Part shown: in pieces, positions 17,016 to 25,833 of the stretch
Layout of the letters: every line of letters begins with the position of its first letter
Position numbering within the stretch: position 1 is the stretch's first letter
Assembly: GCA_021819435.1 (NCBI GenBank)
Contig: JAKARB010000004.1
Location: forward strand, 1 to 64,000
Direction: 5' to 3'
DNA length: 64,000 nt
Source of the DNA: Pseudomonadota bacterium
Lineage (GTDB): Bacteria; Pseudomonadota; Gammaproteobacteria; Burkholderiales; Burkholderiaceae_C
The notes under the pieces: generated by a model
Seen by the model: the letters and a program-made list of their open reading frames with translations, nothing else
Databases searched by the model: none
What the model was told of the DNA's origin: nothing
Position numbers and translations under genes: made by a program

Positions 17016-17900
17016 ATGTCCCTTCCCACCCAGCCCGGCTGGCCGTTGCAGGCGTCCGGCCTGAGCGCCTGCGGCATCCGCACCCGGGTGTTGCAAGGCG
17101 GTGCCGACCTCCGCGCCACGGAGGCCGTCGTCTTCGTGCATGGCAACCCGGGCTCCAGCGAAGACTGGCGAGAGTTGATGCAGGTGGCGTCACCCGTGGC
17201 CCGCGTGGTCGCGCTGGACATGCCCGGCTTCGGCCAGGCCGACAAACCGGCGAAGTACCCCTACTCGGTCGAAGGAGGCATGACCTTCCTGACCGAGGCG
17301 CTCAAGCAACTGGGCGTGGTGCGCGCCCACCTGGTGCTGCACGATTTTGGCGGCCCTTGGGGTCTGCTGTGGGCGGCCATGAACCCCTTGGGCCTGGCCA
17401 GCCTCACGCTGATCAACACGGGCGTGCTCAAGGGTTACCGATGGCATTACATGGCGCGCATCTGGCGCACGCCCATCCTCGGCGAGTTGCAGCAGTTGCT
17501 GACCAACGAAGCGGGCTTCCGCTGGGCCATCCAGCATGGCTGTCCCAAGGGCCTGCCCTTGCCCTTCGTTCGCCGCATGTACCGGGACATGGACTGGGGC
17601 ACCAAGCGCGCCATCCTCAAGCTCTACCGCGCGACGGACGACCTCGACAGCCAAGGCCGCATGCTCGAAAAGCTGCTGCTGCCACTCAAGCCGCCCACGC
17701 TCGTGATCTGGGGCGCCGCCGACCCTTACCTGCCGGTGCGCTACGCCCATCAGCAGCAAGAGACCTTCCCCGGGGCGAAGGTGGTGGTGCTGCCCGAGAG
17801 CGGTCACTTTCCGTTCGCGGACGATCCGCGTGGGGTGGCAGAGGCCTTGGTGCCCTTCCTGCAAGAGCAGGTGGGTCGCAGGCAGGGCATGGCGGCTTGA
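17016..17900 (+). CDS. Alpha/beta-hydrolase with Asp nucleophile (haloalkane dehalogenase-like)
   Basis: 294 aa. The start at 17016 follows CCGAGG; a GTG at 16974 opens the same frame but lies inside cueR. Oxyanion motif VFVHGNPGSSEDW; nucleophile elbow LVLHDFGGPWGLLW, in which Asp replaces the usual Ser, as in haloalkane dehalogenases and relatives; acid/His end PESGHFPFADDP. The Trp that follows the nucleophile in classical dehalogenases (DWGG) is Phe here, so halide binding is uncertain. The family also contains epoxide hydrolases and enzymes of unknown substrate. It lies 35 bp after cueR on the same strand but has no obvious copper link. Confidence 0.8.
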   Translation: MSLPTQPGWPLQASGLSACGIRTRVLQGGADLRATEAVVFVHGNPGSSEDWRELMQVASPVARVVALDMPGFGQADKPAKYPYSVEGGMTFLTEALKQLGVVRAHLVLHDFGGPWGLLWAAMNPLGLASLTLINTGVLKGYRWHYMARIWRTPILGELQQLLTNEAGFRWAIQHGCPKGLPLPFVRRMYRDMDWGTKRAILKLYRATDDLDSQGRMLEKLLLPLKPPTLVIWGAADPYLPVRYAHQQQETFPGAKVVVLPESGHFPFADDPRGVAEALVPFLQEQVGRRQGMAA

Positions 17901-17940
17901 AAAGCCCTCGCCCGCTGCGAGCGAGTGAGGCCCTCGGCGC

Positions 17941-18738
17941 TCAGGTCGGGTCGGTCGGGGTGTCCAACGCCACCTGCGTGTCAGAGAAATAGCGCCGAGG
18001 CTCGACGCCCAGCGTCCGCTTGAACATCGCGGCGAACGCACTGGCGCTGCGATAGCCCAGGCTGTCCGCCACCCGCGCAACCGGCACGCCGTTGGCGAGG
18101 TGGCCCAACGCCTCGACCAGCCGCGCCTGCTGCCGCCATTGCCGAAAGCTCATCCCCGTTTCGCGCTGGAAGCGGCGGGCCAGCGTGCGGCTGCTGGTGG
18201 CCTGCTGCTCGGCCAGGGTCTCCAGGGTCTCGCGGCTGTCGGGGTTGGCCACCAGCTCGGCGCACAGCCCGTTGAGGCGCGGCTCACGCGGCATCGGCAA
18301 GTGCAAGGCGGGCACCTTCAGGAAACGCAATTCGCTCAGCACCAGCGCCGCGATCTGCCCGGCCCGGCCCGCGCGGTCGTAATTCAGCGGCTCCTCGACC
18401 AGCGCCAGGATCAGCGCACGCAACAGCGGGCTGACTTCGATCAGGCAGCAGCCATCAGGCAAGCCAGGCGCCGCGTCCTGACGGATGTACAGCGTGCGCA
18501 TCTGCACCTCACCGAGCATCATCACCCGGTGGACCGTGTGCGCCGGGATCCACACACCGCGCACCGGTGGCACGACCCAGCAGCCCGCGTCGGTTTCGAC
18601 GCGCATGGCGCCGCTGCCGGCATAAACCAGTTGGGCGCGCGGGTGGCTGTGAGCCGGGGTTTCGCCCGCGCGGTAGTTGCGGGCCTTGGCGGTCACGGGG
18701 TGGGGGAGCGTCTGATGCATGTCGTCGTGAGTCGACAT
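17941..18738 (-). CDS. AraC-family transcriptional regulator with cupin sensor
   Basis: 265 aa. An N-terminal AraC-binding cupin (AHSHPRAQLVYAGSGAMRVE) is followed by a linker and two C-terminal helix-turn-helix units: TLETLAEQQATSSRTLARRF and VARVADSLGYRSASAFAAMF, ending FKRTLGVEPRRYF. The start at 18738 was preferred over a GTG at 18765. It is divergent from the fosmidomycin-resistance type MFS gene, 100 bp apart, so it is the likely local regulator of that pump; the effector is unknown. Confidence 0.88.
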   Translation of the reverse strand: MSTHDDMHQTLPHPVTAKARNYRAGETPAHSHPRAQLVYAGSGAMRVETDAGCWVVPPVRGVWIPAHTVHRVMMLGEVQMRTLYIRQDAAPGLPDGCCLIEVSPLLRALILALVEEPLNYDRAGRAGQIAALVLSELRFLKVPALHLPMPREPRLNGLCAELVANPDSRETLETLAEQQATSSRTLARRFQRETGMSFRQWRQQARLVEALGHLANGVPVARVADSLGYRSASAFAAMFKRTLGVEPRRYFSDTQVALDTPTDPT

Positions 18739-18838
18739 GTCGACGCCGGGGCTTGTCCACTTCACGATGTTTTTTGTCCAGACACGCTCATATCAGCCAT
18801 TCTAGACTGGGTGCTCCTTCCGCTGGAACCCCTTCACC

Positions 18839-20086
18839 ATGACCCAAACATTGGCGACCGAAGCCCCCTCCTCGACCGGGCCAGCCCCATCGCTCATCGG
18901 CTCGCGCACCGACGCCCGGCAAGGCACGGCCTACCCCGTGATCGCCGCGATCAGCTTCGCGCACCTGCTCAACGACATGATGCAGTCGGTGCTGCTGGCC
19001 ACCTACCCGATGCTCAAGCTCGGCTTGCACCTGAGCTTTGGGCAGATCGGCCTGATCACGCTGGCCTACCAGGTCACCGCCTCGCTGCTGCAGCCCGCCA
19101 TCGGGCTGTACACCGACCGGCGTCCGCAGCCGTACTCGCTGCCCGTCGGCATGCTCTTCACGCTGGTCGGCCTGCTGTCGCTGTCGCAAGCCGCCAGCTT
19201 TGAGGCCGTCGTGGTGTCGGCCATGCTGATCGGGATGGGCTCGTCCGTCTTCCACCCTGAATCGTCACGGGTGGCCCGCATGGCGGCCGGCCAGCAGCCG
19301 GGCTTCGCGCAGTCGCTGTTCCAGATCGGCGGCAACCTGGGCTCGGCCATCGGCCCCTTGCTGGCCGCGCTGATCATCGCGCCACGCGGCCAGGGCAGCG
19401 CGGCGTGGTTCTCGCTGTTCGCGCTGGTCGGCGTGGTCGTGCTGAGCTGGGTTGGGCGCTGGGCCAGCCAGCACACGGCCAGCTTCCGCAAGCGCATGCA
19501 GGCGCACACCGGCAACGGCCTGAGCCGCCGCCAGATTGGCTGGTCGCTCGCCATCCTGGGCATGCTGATCTTCTCCAAGTTCTTCTACATGGCCAGCCTG
19601 AGCAGCTACTACACCTTCTACCTGATGGACAAGTTCGGCCTGTCGACCTCGCAAGCCCAGGTCTACCTGTTCGTTTTCCTCTTCGCCGTCGCGGCGGGCA
19701 CCGTGGCCGGCGGGCCGATCGGCGACCGCATCGGCCGCAAGCGCGTGATCTGGGGTTCGATCCTGGGGGTGGCGCCGTTCACGCTGGCGCTGCCTCACGT
19801 CGGACTGTTCTGGACGGGCGTGCTCTCGGTCGTCATCGGCCTGATCCTGGCCTCGGCCTTCTCGGCGATCCTGGTCTATGCGCAGGAACTGGTGCCCAAC
19901 AAGGTGGGCACGATCTCGGGGCTGTTCTTCGGCTTTGCCTTCGGCATGGGCGGCATCGGCGCGGCGCTGCTGGGCCGGCTCGCCGACGCCACCAGCATCG
20001 AAACGGTGTACCAGGTCTGCGCCTTCCTGCCCCTGATCGGCTTGCTGACGGCGTTCCTGCCGACGATCAAGGCCGGTGACACATAG
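18839..20086 (+). CDS. fsr: MFS efflux transporter, fosmidomycin-resistance (Fsr) family
   Basis: 415-aa twelve-helix major facilitator. The family-typical first loop AISFAHLLNDMMQSVLLATYPMLK, the motif GLYTDRRPQPYSLPVGM between helices 2 and 3, and GGPIGDRIGRKRVIWGSILG in the second half all match the Fsr group of drug:proton antiporters, which exports fosmidomycin and related compounds. The natural substrate is not known. It is divergently paired with an AraC-type regulator. About 35 hydrophilic residues precede the first helix. Confidence 0.88.
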   Translation: MTQTLATEAPSSTGPAPSLIGSRTDARQGTAYPVIAAISFAHLLNDMMQSVLLATYPMLKLGLHLSFGQIGLITLAYQVTASLLQPAIGLYTDRRPQPYSLPVGMLFTLVGLLSLSQAASFEAVVVSAMLIGMGSSVFHPESSRVARMAAGQQPGFAQSLFQIGGNLGSAIGPLLAALIIAPRGQGSAAWFSLFALVGVVVLSWVGRWASQHTASFRKRMQAHTGNGLSRRQIGWSLAILGMLIFSKFFYMASLSSYYTFYLMDKFGLSTSQAQVYLFVFLFAVAAGTVAGGPIGDRIGRKRVIWGSILGVAPFTLALPHVGLFWTGVLSVVIGLILASAFSAILVYAQELVPNKVGTISGLFFGFAFGMGGIGAALLGRLADATSIETVYQVCAFLPLIGLLTAFLPTIKAGDT

Positions 20087-20121
20087 CAGGGCACAACCGG
20101 ATCGGTCAACGCCAAAAAGAA

Positions 20122-20151
20122 GAGCCGCAGCGGCCAAAACCGTTGCGGCTC
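20122..20151 (-). terminator. Rho-independent terminator of tRNA-Pro
   Basis: GAGCCGCAGCGG and CCGTTGCGGCTC form a 12-base stem with one G-T mismatch around a short loop. On the minus strand it is followed by a T-rich run (TTCTTTTTGG). It lies 13 bp past the tRNA end and 35 bp past the fsr stop on the other strand. Confidence 0.7.
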
Positions 20152-20164
20152 AACATGGGTTGGA

Positions 20165-20241
20165 TGGTCGGGGCGGTGGGATTCGAACTCACGACCCTCT
20201 GCTCCCAAAGCAGATGCGCTACCAGGCTGCGCTACGCCCCG
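20165..20241 (-). tRNA. tRNA-Pro (anticodon TGG)
   Basis: Minus-strand acceptor CGGGGCG pairs with CGCCCCG, then A and encoded CCA. D-arm GCGCAGCCTGGTAGCGC, anticodon stem TCTGC/GCAGA around TTTGGGA (anticodon TGG), T-arm GTGAGTTCGAATCCCAC. 77 nt. This is the tRNA reading CCN proline codons. Confidence 0.97.
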
Positions 20242-20252
20242 AACAAGCCAGC

Positions 20253-20280
20253 ATTGTAGCCGCAAGCTAGGGATGGTCGA
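20253..20280 (-). promoter_or_regulatory. Promoter of tRNA-Pro
   Basis: On the minus strand TCGACC (20275-20280) and TACAAT (20253-20258) are separated by 16 bp. The -10 lies about 12 bp before the tRNA 5' end, the expected place for a tRNA start. Confidence 0.55.
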
Positions 20281-20377
20281 TGCGCGACCGTTGCTAGAAC
20301 ATCTCTCTCCAATTTCGGTCTGCGCTTGACACGAGCCGGACACGCCACAACGGAACACCAACGGGAGGGAGCCGGCC

Positions 20378-21559
20378 ATGCGCACCACACCGCGTCTGAT
20401 CGCCATCCTGGGCGCGCTGCTCGCAGCGGCGCACGCCAGCTTGGCGCAACCCCTGAGCCCCCTGCCCCATGGCACGCGCATCGAGCAGGTCACGGTTTCT
20501 GGGATTTCATCGGGGGCCGCGATGGCCCTGCAATACGCCGTCGCCCACTCGGGCAGCGTGAGCGGCGTGGCGGCCATCGCCGGGCCGAGCTGGGGTTGCG
20601 CGCGGGGCCTGGTGAGCACGGCCATCAACGACTGCATGTGTGGCCGAGACACGGTGCCCAGCGCCTTGCCACTGGCGAAGGAGCTGGCCCGCGACGGCGC
20701 CATTGACGCGCTGCGCGATGGGCACCCTCAGGCGCTCGCACGCGGTTTCATCTTCCACAGCCCGCTGGATGCGACGGTGGTGGCGAGCACCGGCCAGGCC
20801 AGCGCCGCCTTCCTGGCGTCCTTCATCGGCACGCCGCCCACGGTGGACAACGGCAACGCGGGCGATGGCAGCAGCCGCGCTGGCCACGGCATCATCTCCC
20901 CCGCGGGGCATGACCACTGCGAGGCCAGCCCGCAGGACCGCAGCTACGTGCGCCAGTGCGGGCAGGAAGACAACGCGCGCGATCTTTTCCATGCGCTGTT
21001 CCCCGAGGTGCACCAGGACCCGGCCCTGCGGCGTTCCCCGGTGAACGCTGGCGACATCGAGGCCTTCGACCAGCGGCCGTTCATCGAGGCGGTGACGCGC
21101 TCGGGCGACTACATCGCGCCGGATTCGCTGGCGTTTTTCTGGTTTCCGGTGCGCAGTGAGCGCAGGAAACGGCTGGACATGGCCGCAACGGGCTACTTCC
21201 ACGTGCCGCCCTCTTGCCGGCAGCCTGGCGCGCGTTGCGGGCTGCACATCGCTTTCCATGGCTGCAAGCAGCAGGTGCGCGAGTTCGCGCTGACCACGGG
21301 CTACGTGAACTGGGCCGAGCAGAACAAGCAGATCATCCTCTTCCCGGCCATCGACCAGGGTGACACGCCGGTGTCGGAGAGCTGCGCTGCCGGCGCTGTC
21401 GACAAATCGGCGGACTCGGCCTGGTTCCAGCCCAACCCCAATGGCTGCTGGGACTGGTGGGGCTACCTCGATGGCGTTGAACGCACCCGCTACCTCACGC
21501 GCAAGGGCCCGCAGATGCGCGTGATCGAGGAGATGGTGCACGTCATCACTGGGCGCTGA
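20378..21559 (+). CDS. phaZ: Exported PHB depolymerase-like esterase
   Basis: 393 aa with a signal peptide (residues 1-23, ending ASLAQ). The lipase-type elbow SGISSGAAMALQYAVAHS places the nucleophile Ser near residue 45, in the N-terminal part, as in Rhodospirillum-type PHB depolymerases. Other family blocks are HIAFHGCKQQ (oxyanion/His region), DATVVASTGQ (acid region) and the C-terminal NPNGCWDWWGY. It should cleave poly(3-hydroxybutyrate) or its oligomers outside the cytoplasm. GGGAGGGAG precedes the ATG. Its stop overlaps the convergent hrpA stop by 14 bp. Cys residues are numerous, consistent with export. Confidence 0.8.
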   Translation: MRTTPRLIAILGALLAAAHASLAQPLSPLPHGTRIEQVTVSGISSGAAMALQYAVAHSGSVSGVAAIAGPSWGCARGLVSTAINDCMCGRDTVPSALPLAKELARDGAIDALRDGHPQALARGFIFHSPLDATVVASTGQASAAFLASFIGTPPTVDNGNAGDGSSRAGHGIISPAGHDHCEASPQDRSYVRQCGQEDNARDLFHALFPEVHQDPALRRSPVNAGDIEAFDQRPFIEAVTRSGDYIAPDSLAFFWFPVRSERRKRLDMAATGYFHVPPSCRQPGARCGLHIAFHGCKQQVREFALTTGYVNWAEQNKQIILFPAIDQGDTPVSESCAAGAVDKSADSAWFQPNPNGCWDWWGYLDGVERTRYLTRKGPQMRVIEEMVHVITGR

Positions 21560-24500
21560 TCTGCGCCCAGGCCTTCTCCAGCCGCTTGACGCTGACCGGC
21601 TGCGGCGTGCGCAGTTCTTGCGCGAACAGGCTGATGCGCAGTTCTTCGAGCAGCCAGCGGAACTCGTCGGTGCGCGGGTCGTGCGTGCCTTTGAGCTCGG
21701 CCAGGCGGCGCACCAGGCGCTGGTCGAGCGGACGCAGTTCGGCCATGCGTTGCGCATCGCGCGCGGGGTCGCCCTTGAGCTTGTCCAGCCTGAGGGTGAT
21801 GCCCTTGAGGTAGCGCGGGAAGTGCTGCAGTTGCGCATACGGCGTGGCGCTGACGAAGCGCTTGGGCATCAGGCGCTGCAGTTGCGCGGCGATGTCGTCG
21901 GCCACGTCTTTCGGGGGCTTGGCGTCCTTGAGCTTGCGTGTGGCGGCGGCGTATTCGGCGAGCACGGTGCCGGCCAGGCGCGCCACCTCCTGCGCGATGA
22001 GGTTCAGGCGCGTGCGGCCCTCCTCCACGCGGGCCTTGAAGCTCGCGGCATCGGCGGGCAGCGGGTCGTTCAGGTAGGCACGGTCCAGCGCCACATCGAT
22101 CACCTGCTCGCGCAGCTCGTCCGCCGTGCCCAGGCTCATGTAGGCCATCGCCATCTTTTGCAGATCGGGGATGTTCTTTTCGAGGTACTTCAGCGGCTCG
22201 CGGATCTGCAGCGCGACCAGGCGGCGCAGGCCCGCCCGGTGCTTGGCTGCGGCCACGTCGGGCTCGTCGAAGATGTCGATCTCGACGTGCGTGCCCTTGT
22301 CCACCAGCGCGGGGAAGCCGATCAATGTGTGGCCACCGCGCTGGATTTCCATCAGCTCGGGCAGTTCGCCGAAGGTCCAGTCGGTCAGCGGGGTGCTGGG
22401 CTGCGAGCGCGCGCTGGCGCCCGGCTTGCCCGTGGCCGAACCACCGCCATCTCTTGCGGCGCCATCGGCGGCCCCGCCTGTCGAGCGACGAGACGCCCCC
22501 GCCGAGCCGGCATGCGCGGCGTCACCCATGCCTTGACGGACTGCATGGCGCTCTGCCTGGTGATTGGGCTGGTGAGTGGGCCGGTGATTTGCCTGAGCGC
22601 CCGTCCGCCCCAAGCCGCCCGCGCCTGAAACCGGCTCGTTAAGCGGGCCGCCACGCTGGGGCTGATCGGCGTCCGCACCGGACACCACCTCCTGCGCCTT
22701 CAACGCCGCCAGCGCCTGGAACGCCCCGCGCGCCTGCGCGCCCAACTCCGCCTTGAGCGCCGCCAGGTTGCGCCCCATGCCCAACTGCCGCCCATGTTCG
22801 TCGACCACGCAGTGGTTCATGAACAGGTGAGGCGAGAGCATGTCGAGCTTGAAGTCGGCGCGCTTGACGTCGAGCTGGGTCTTGTCGCGCACGGCCTTGA
22901 GCAAGGCGTCCATCAAGCTGCCCTGGCCGAACGCCACGGACTGCACGAAACCCTCGGCGAACTCGGGCAGCGGCACCAGGCGCGCGCGCGGCTTCTGGTG
23001 CAGGCTCTTGACCAAGGCCAGCACCTTGTCTTTCAACATGCCGGGCACCAGCCATTCGCCGCGCTCTTCGCTGACCTGGTTGAGCGCGTAGATGGGCACG
23101 GTCACGGTCACGCCATCGCGGGCGTCGCCGGGCTCGTGCAGGTAGGTGGCGACGCAGTCCACGCCACCCAGGCGCACGTACTTCGGGAAAGCCGCGCTGG
23201 TGATGCCTGCGGCCTCGTGGCGCATCAGCTCTTCGCGGCTGAGGTGGAGCAGCTTGGGGTTCTCGCGGCTGGCGTGGCGGTACCACTTCTCGAAGCTGGC
23301 TCCGCTCATCACCTCGGGCGGGATTTGCGCGTCGTAGAAGGCGTGGATGAGATCGTCGTCAACCAGCACGTCCTGGCGGCGCGACTTGTGCTCCAGTTGC
23401 TCGACCTGGCCGATGAGCTTGCGGTTGTGCGCGAGGAAGGGCAAGCGCGTGTCCCACTCGTCGCCCACCAAGGCCTCGCGGATGAAGATCTCGCGGGCCT
23501 CGCGCGGGTTGACCAGGCCGAAGTTGACGCGCTTGTTGTTGTAGACGACCAGGCCGTACAGCGTGGCGCGCTCCAGCGCCACGACCTCGGCGGCCTTCTT
23601 TTCCCAGTGCGGTTCCAGCAGCTGTTTTTTCAGGAGGTGGCCGCCCATGGACACCAGCCATTGAACGTCGATGTTGGCCACGCCTCGCCCATAGAGCTTG
23701 GTGGTCTCGACGAGTTCGGCAGCCAGGATCCAGCGTCCCGGCTTCTTGCTCAGGTTGGCGCCCGGGTGCTTCCAGAACTTGATGCCGCGCGCGCCCAGGT
23801 ACCACTCGTCATCGTCCGACTTGCAGCCCACATTGCCCAGCAGGCCCGACAGCAGCGACAGGTGCACCTGCTCGTAGGTGGCGGGCGAGCCGTTGAGTCG
23901 CCAGTTGTGCTCGGCCACCACGGTGTGCAGTTGCGTGTGCACGTCTTTCCACTCGCGCACGCGGCGCGGGTTGATGTAGTTGTCGCGCAGCAGCTGTTCG
24001 TATTTGCGGTGGCTGAGCTTGTGCTTCTCAGGGGCACCAGGCTCGTGGTGCCCATGCCCACCGCGTGAATCATCCAGCCACTTCCACAGCTTGAGCGTGC
24101 CCATGAACTCCGACTTCTCGTCGTCGAACTGCTTGTGCTTCTGATCGGCCTGCTGTTGCTGGTCAATGGGCCGGTCGCGCACGTCCTGCACGCTCAAGCT
24201 GGCCGCGATCACCAGCACCTCGGCCAGGGCCTGGCGGTCCTTCGCTTCCAGGATCATGCGGCCCACGCGCGGATCCAGCGGCAGGCGAGCCAATTCGGTG
24301 CCCAGCTTCGTGATCTCGTTGTCGTCGTCAACCGCGCCCAGCTCATTGAGCAACTGGTAGCCATCGGCGATCGCCTTGCGCAGCGGGGGCTCGATGAAGG
24401 GGAAGTCCTCCACCTGCCCCAGGTGCAGCGACTTCATCCGCAAGATCACGCCGGCCAGCGAGGAGCGCAAGATCTCGGGGTCGGTGAAACGCGGCCGCGC

Positions 24501-25727
24501 GTTGAAGTCCTTCTCGTCATACAAGCGGATGCAGATGCCGTTGGCCACCCGCCCACAACGGCCCGCGCGCTGGTTGGCCGCCGCCTGGCTGATGGGCTCG
24601 ACCTGCAACTGCTCGACCTTGTTGCGGAAGGAATAGCGCTTGACGCGCGCACTGCCGCTGTCGATCACGTAGCGGATGCCGGGCACCGTCAGCGAGGTTT
24701 CGGCCACGTTGGTGGCCAGCACGATGCGGCGGCCGTTGCCCGTCTGGAAGACGCGCTCCTGCTCCTGCTGGCTCAAACGCGCGAACAGCGGCAGCACCTC
24801 GGCCACCACGCGGCCGTTGGCCAGGTGCTTGCGCAGGTGATCGGCCGCCTCGCGGATCTCGCGCTCGCCCGGCAAAAAGACCAGGATGTCGCCCGAGCCA
24901 TCGCGCCACAGCTCGTCCACCCCATCGGCGATCGCCTCGTTCAGCCCGTATTCGCGGCTTTCCTCGAAAGGCCGGTAGCGCTGCTCGACCGGGTACAGCC
25001 GCCCCGACACCAGGATGATCGGCGCCGGCACAACTTCTTGCCCCCACGCTTCGTGCTGCGCACTCTCGCTGCCCCCCACGGGGGCGCCGTCAGGCTTGGG
25101 ACGGCCCGGCGCCTGACGGGGCCGCGCAAAGTGCTTGGCAAACCGCTCGGCGTCGATCGTGGCCGAGGTGACGATGACCTTCAGGTCCGGCCGGCGCGGC
25201 AGCAACTGGCGCAGGTAGCCCAACAGGAAGTCGATGTTCAGGCTGCGCTCATGGGCCTCGTCGATGATGATCGTGTCGTAGGCCTTGAGGTCCGGATCAC
25301 CCTGGGTTTCGGCCAGCAGGATGCCGTCGGTCATCAGCTTGACCGAGGCACCGGGCTGGAGCCGGTCCTGGAAGCGCACCTTGTAGCCCACCACCTCGCC
25401 CAGCGGCGTGTTCAATTCTTCGGCAATGCGCTTGGCCACACTGGAAGCGGCGATGCGGCGCGGCTGGGTGTGGCCGATCAGCTTTGGGCGTTTGCCATGC
25501 TCGCGCGGCTGCCCCCAGCCGCCCCGGCCCAGGGCCATCGCGATCTTGGGCAACTGCGTGGTCTTGCCCGAACCGGTTTCGCCGCAGACGATGACCACCT
25601 GGTGCTCACGCAGGGCGGCTTCGATCTCGTGGCGCTTGCCGCTGACGGGCAAGGATTCCGGAAAGTTCAGGGTGGCTTGGCTCACGGCTGGCGGCGCGCT
25701 GGTGGACAGGCAGGCAAAGTCCGGCAT
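21546..25727 (-). CDS. hrpA: ATP-dependent RNA helicase HrpA (DEAH box)
   Basis: Large DEAH-box helicase that acts on stalled ribosomes and on mRNA processing in relatives. 1,393 aa from the ATG at 25727. Walker A GETGSGKTT is at residues 49-57, HTQPRRIAA follows, DEAH is at 156-159, SAT in VIVTSATID, and motifs V/VI are VLATNVAETSLTVPGI and QRAGRCGR. The HrpA-specific C-terminal half follows. It is about 90 residues longer than E. coli HrpA, mainly from two low-complexity inserts: about 200-232 (between the two RecA folds) and about 1,009-1,112 (Gly/Ala/His/Asn-rich). Divergent from the amidase gene. Confidence 0.95.
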   Translation of the reverse strand: MPDFACLSTSAPPAVSQATLNFPESLPVSGKRHEIEAALREHQVVIVCGETGSGKTTQLPKIAMALGRGGWGQPREHGKRPKLIGHTQPRRIAASSVAKRIAEELNTPLGEVVGYKVRFQDRLQPGASVKLMTDGILLAETQGDPDLKAYDTIIIDEAHERSLNIDFLLGYLRQLLPRRPDLKVIVTSATIDAERFAKHFARPRQAPGRPKPDGAPVGGSESAQHEAWGQEVVPAPIILVSGRLYPVEQRYRPFEESREYGLNEAIADGVDELWRDGSGDILVFLPGEREIREAADHLRKHLANGRVVAEVLPLFARLSQQEQERVFQTGNGRRIVLATNVAETSLTVPGIRYVIDSGSARVKRYSFRNKVEQLQVEPISQAAANQRAGRCGRVANGICIRLYDEKDFNARPRFTDPEILRSSLAGVILRMKSLHLGQVEDFPFIEPPLRKAIADGYQLLNELGAVDDDNEITKLGTELARLPLDPRVGRMILEAKDRQALAEVLVIAASLSVQDVRDRPIDQQQQADQKHKQFDDEKSEFMGTLKLWKWLDDSRGGHGHHEPGAPEKHKLSHRKYEQLLRDNYINPRRVREWKDVHTQLHTVVAEHNWRLNGSPATYEQVHLSLLSGLLGNVGCKSDDDEWYLGARGIKFWKHPGANLSKKPGRWILAAELVETTKLYGRGVANIDVQWLVSMGGHLLKKQLLEPHWEKKAAEVVALERATLYGLVVYNNKRVNFGLVNPREAREIFIREALVGDEWDTRLPFLAHNRKLIGQVEQLEHKSRRQDVLVDDDLIHAFYDAQIPPEVMSGASFEKWYRHASRENPKLLHLSREELMRHEAAGITSAAFPKYVRLGGVDCVATYLHEPGDARDGVTVTVPIYALNQVSEERGEWLVPGMLKDKVLALVKSLHQKPRARLVPLPEFAEGFVQSVAFGQGSLMDALLKAVRDKTQLDVKRADFKLDMLSPHLFMNHCVVDEHGRQLGMGRNLAALKAELGAQARGAFQALAALKAQEVVSGADADQPQRGGPLNEPVSGAGGLGRTGAQANHRPTHQPNHQAERHAVRQGMGDAAHAGSAGASRRSTGGAADGAARDGGGSATGKPGASARSQPSTPLTDWTFGELPELMEIQRGGHTLIGFPALVDKGTHVEIDIFDEPDVAAAKHRAGLRRLVALQIREPLKYLEKNIPDLQKMAMAYMSLGTADELREQVIDVALDRAYLNDPLPADAASFKARVEEGRTRLNLIAQEVARLAGTVLAEYAAATRKLKDAKPPKDVADDIAAQLQRLMPKRFVSATPYAQLQHFPRYLKGITLRLDKLKGDPARDAQRMAELRPLDQRLVRRLAELKGTHDPRTDEFRWLLEELRISLFAQELRTPQPVSVKRLEKAWAQISAQ

Positions 25728-25833
25728 TATCGGCTCGGGCCAGCCAGCACGGGTTAGCACGGGGTGCCAGCCTTGTGGAGGCGCGGCACCCTCGGGCCTT
25801 TTCACCCAACGTCCCCGCAGCCATCCAACCGAC

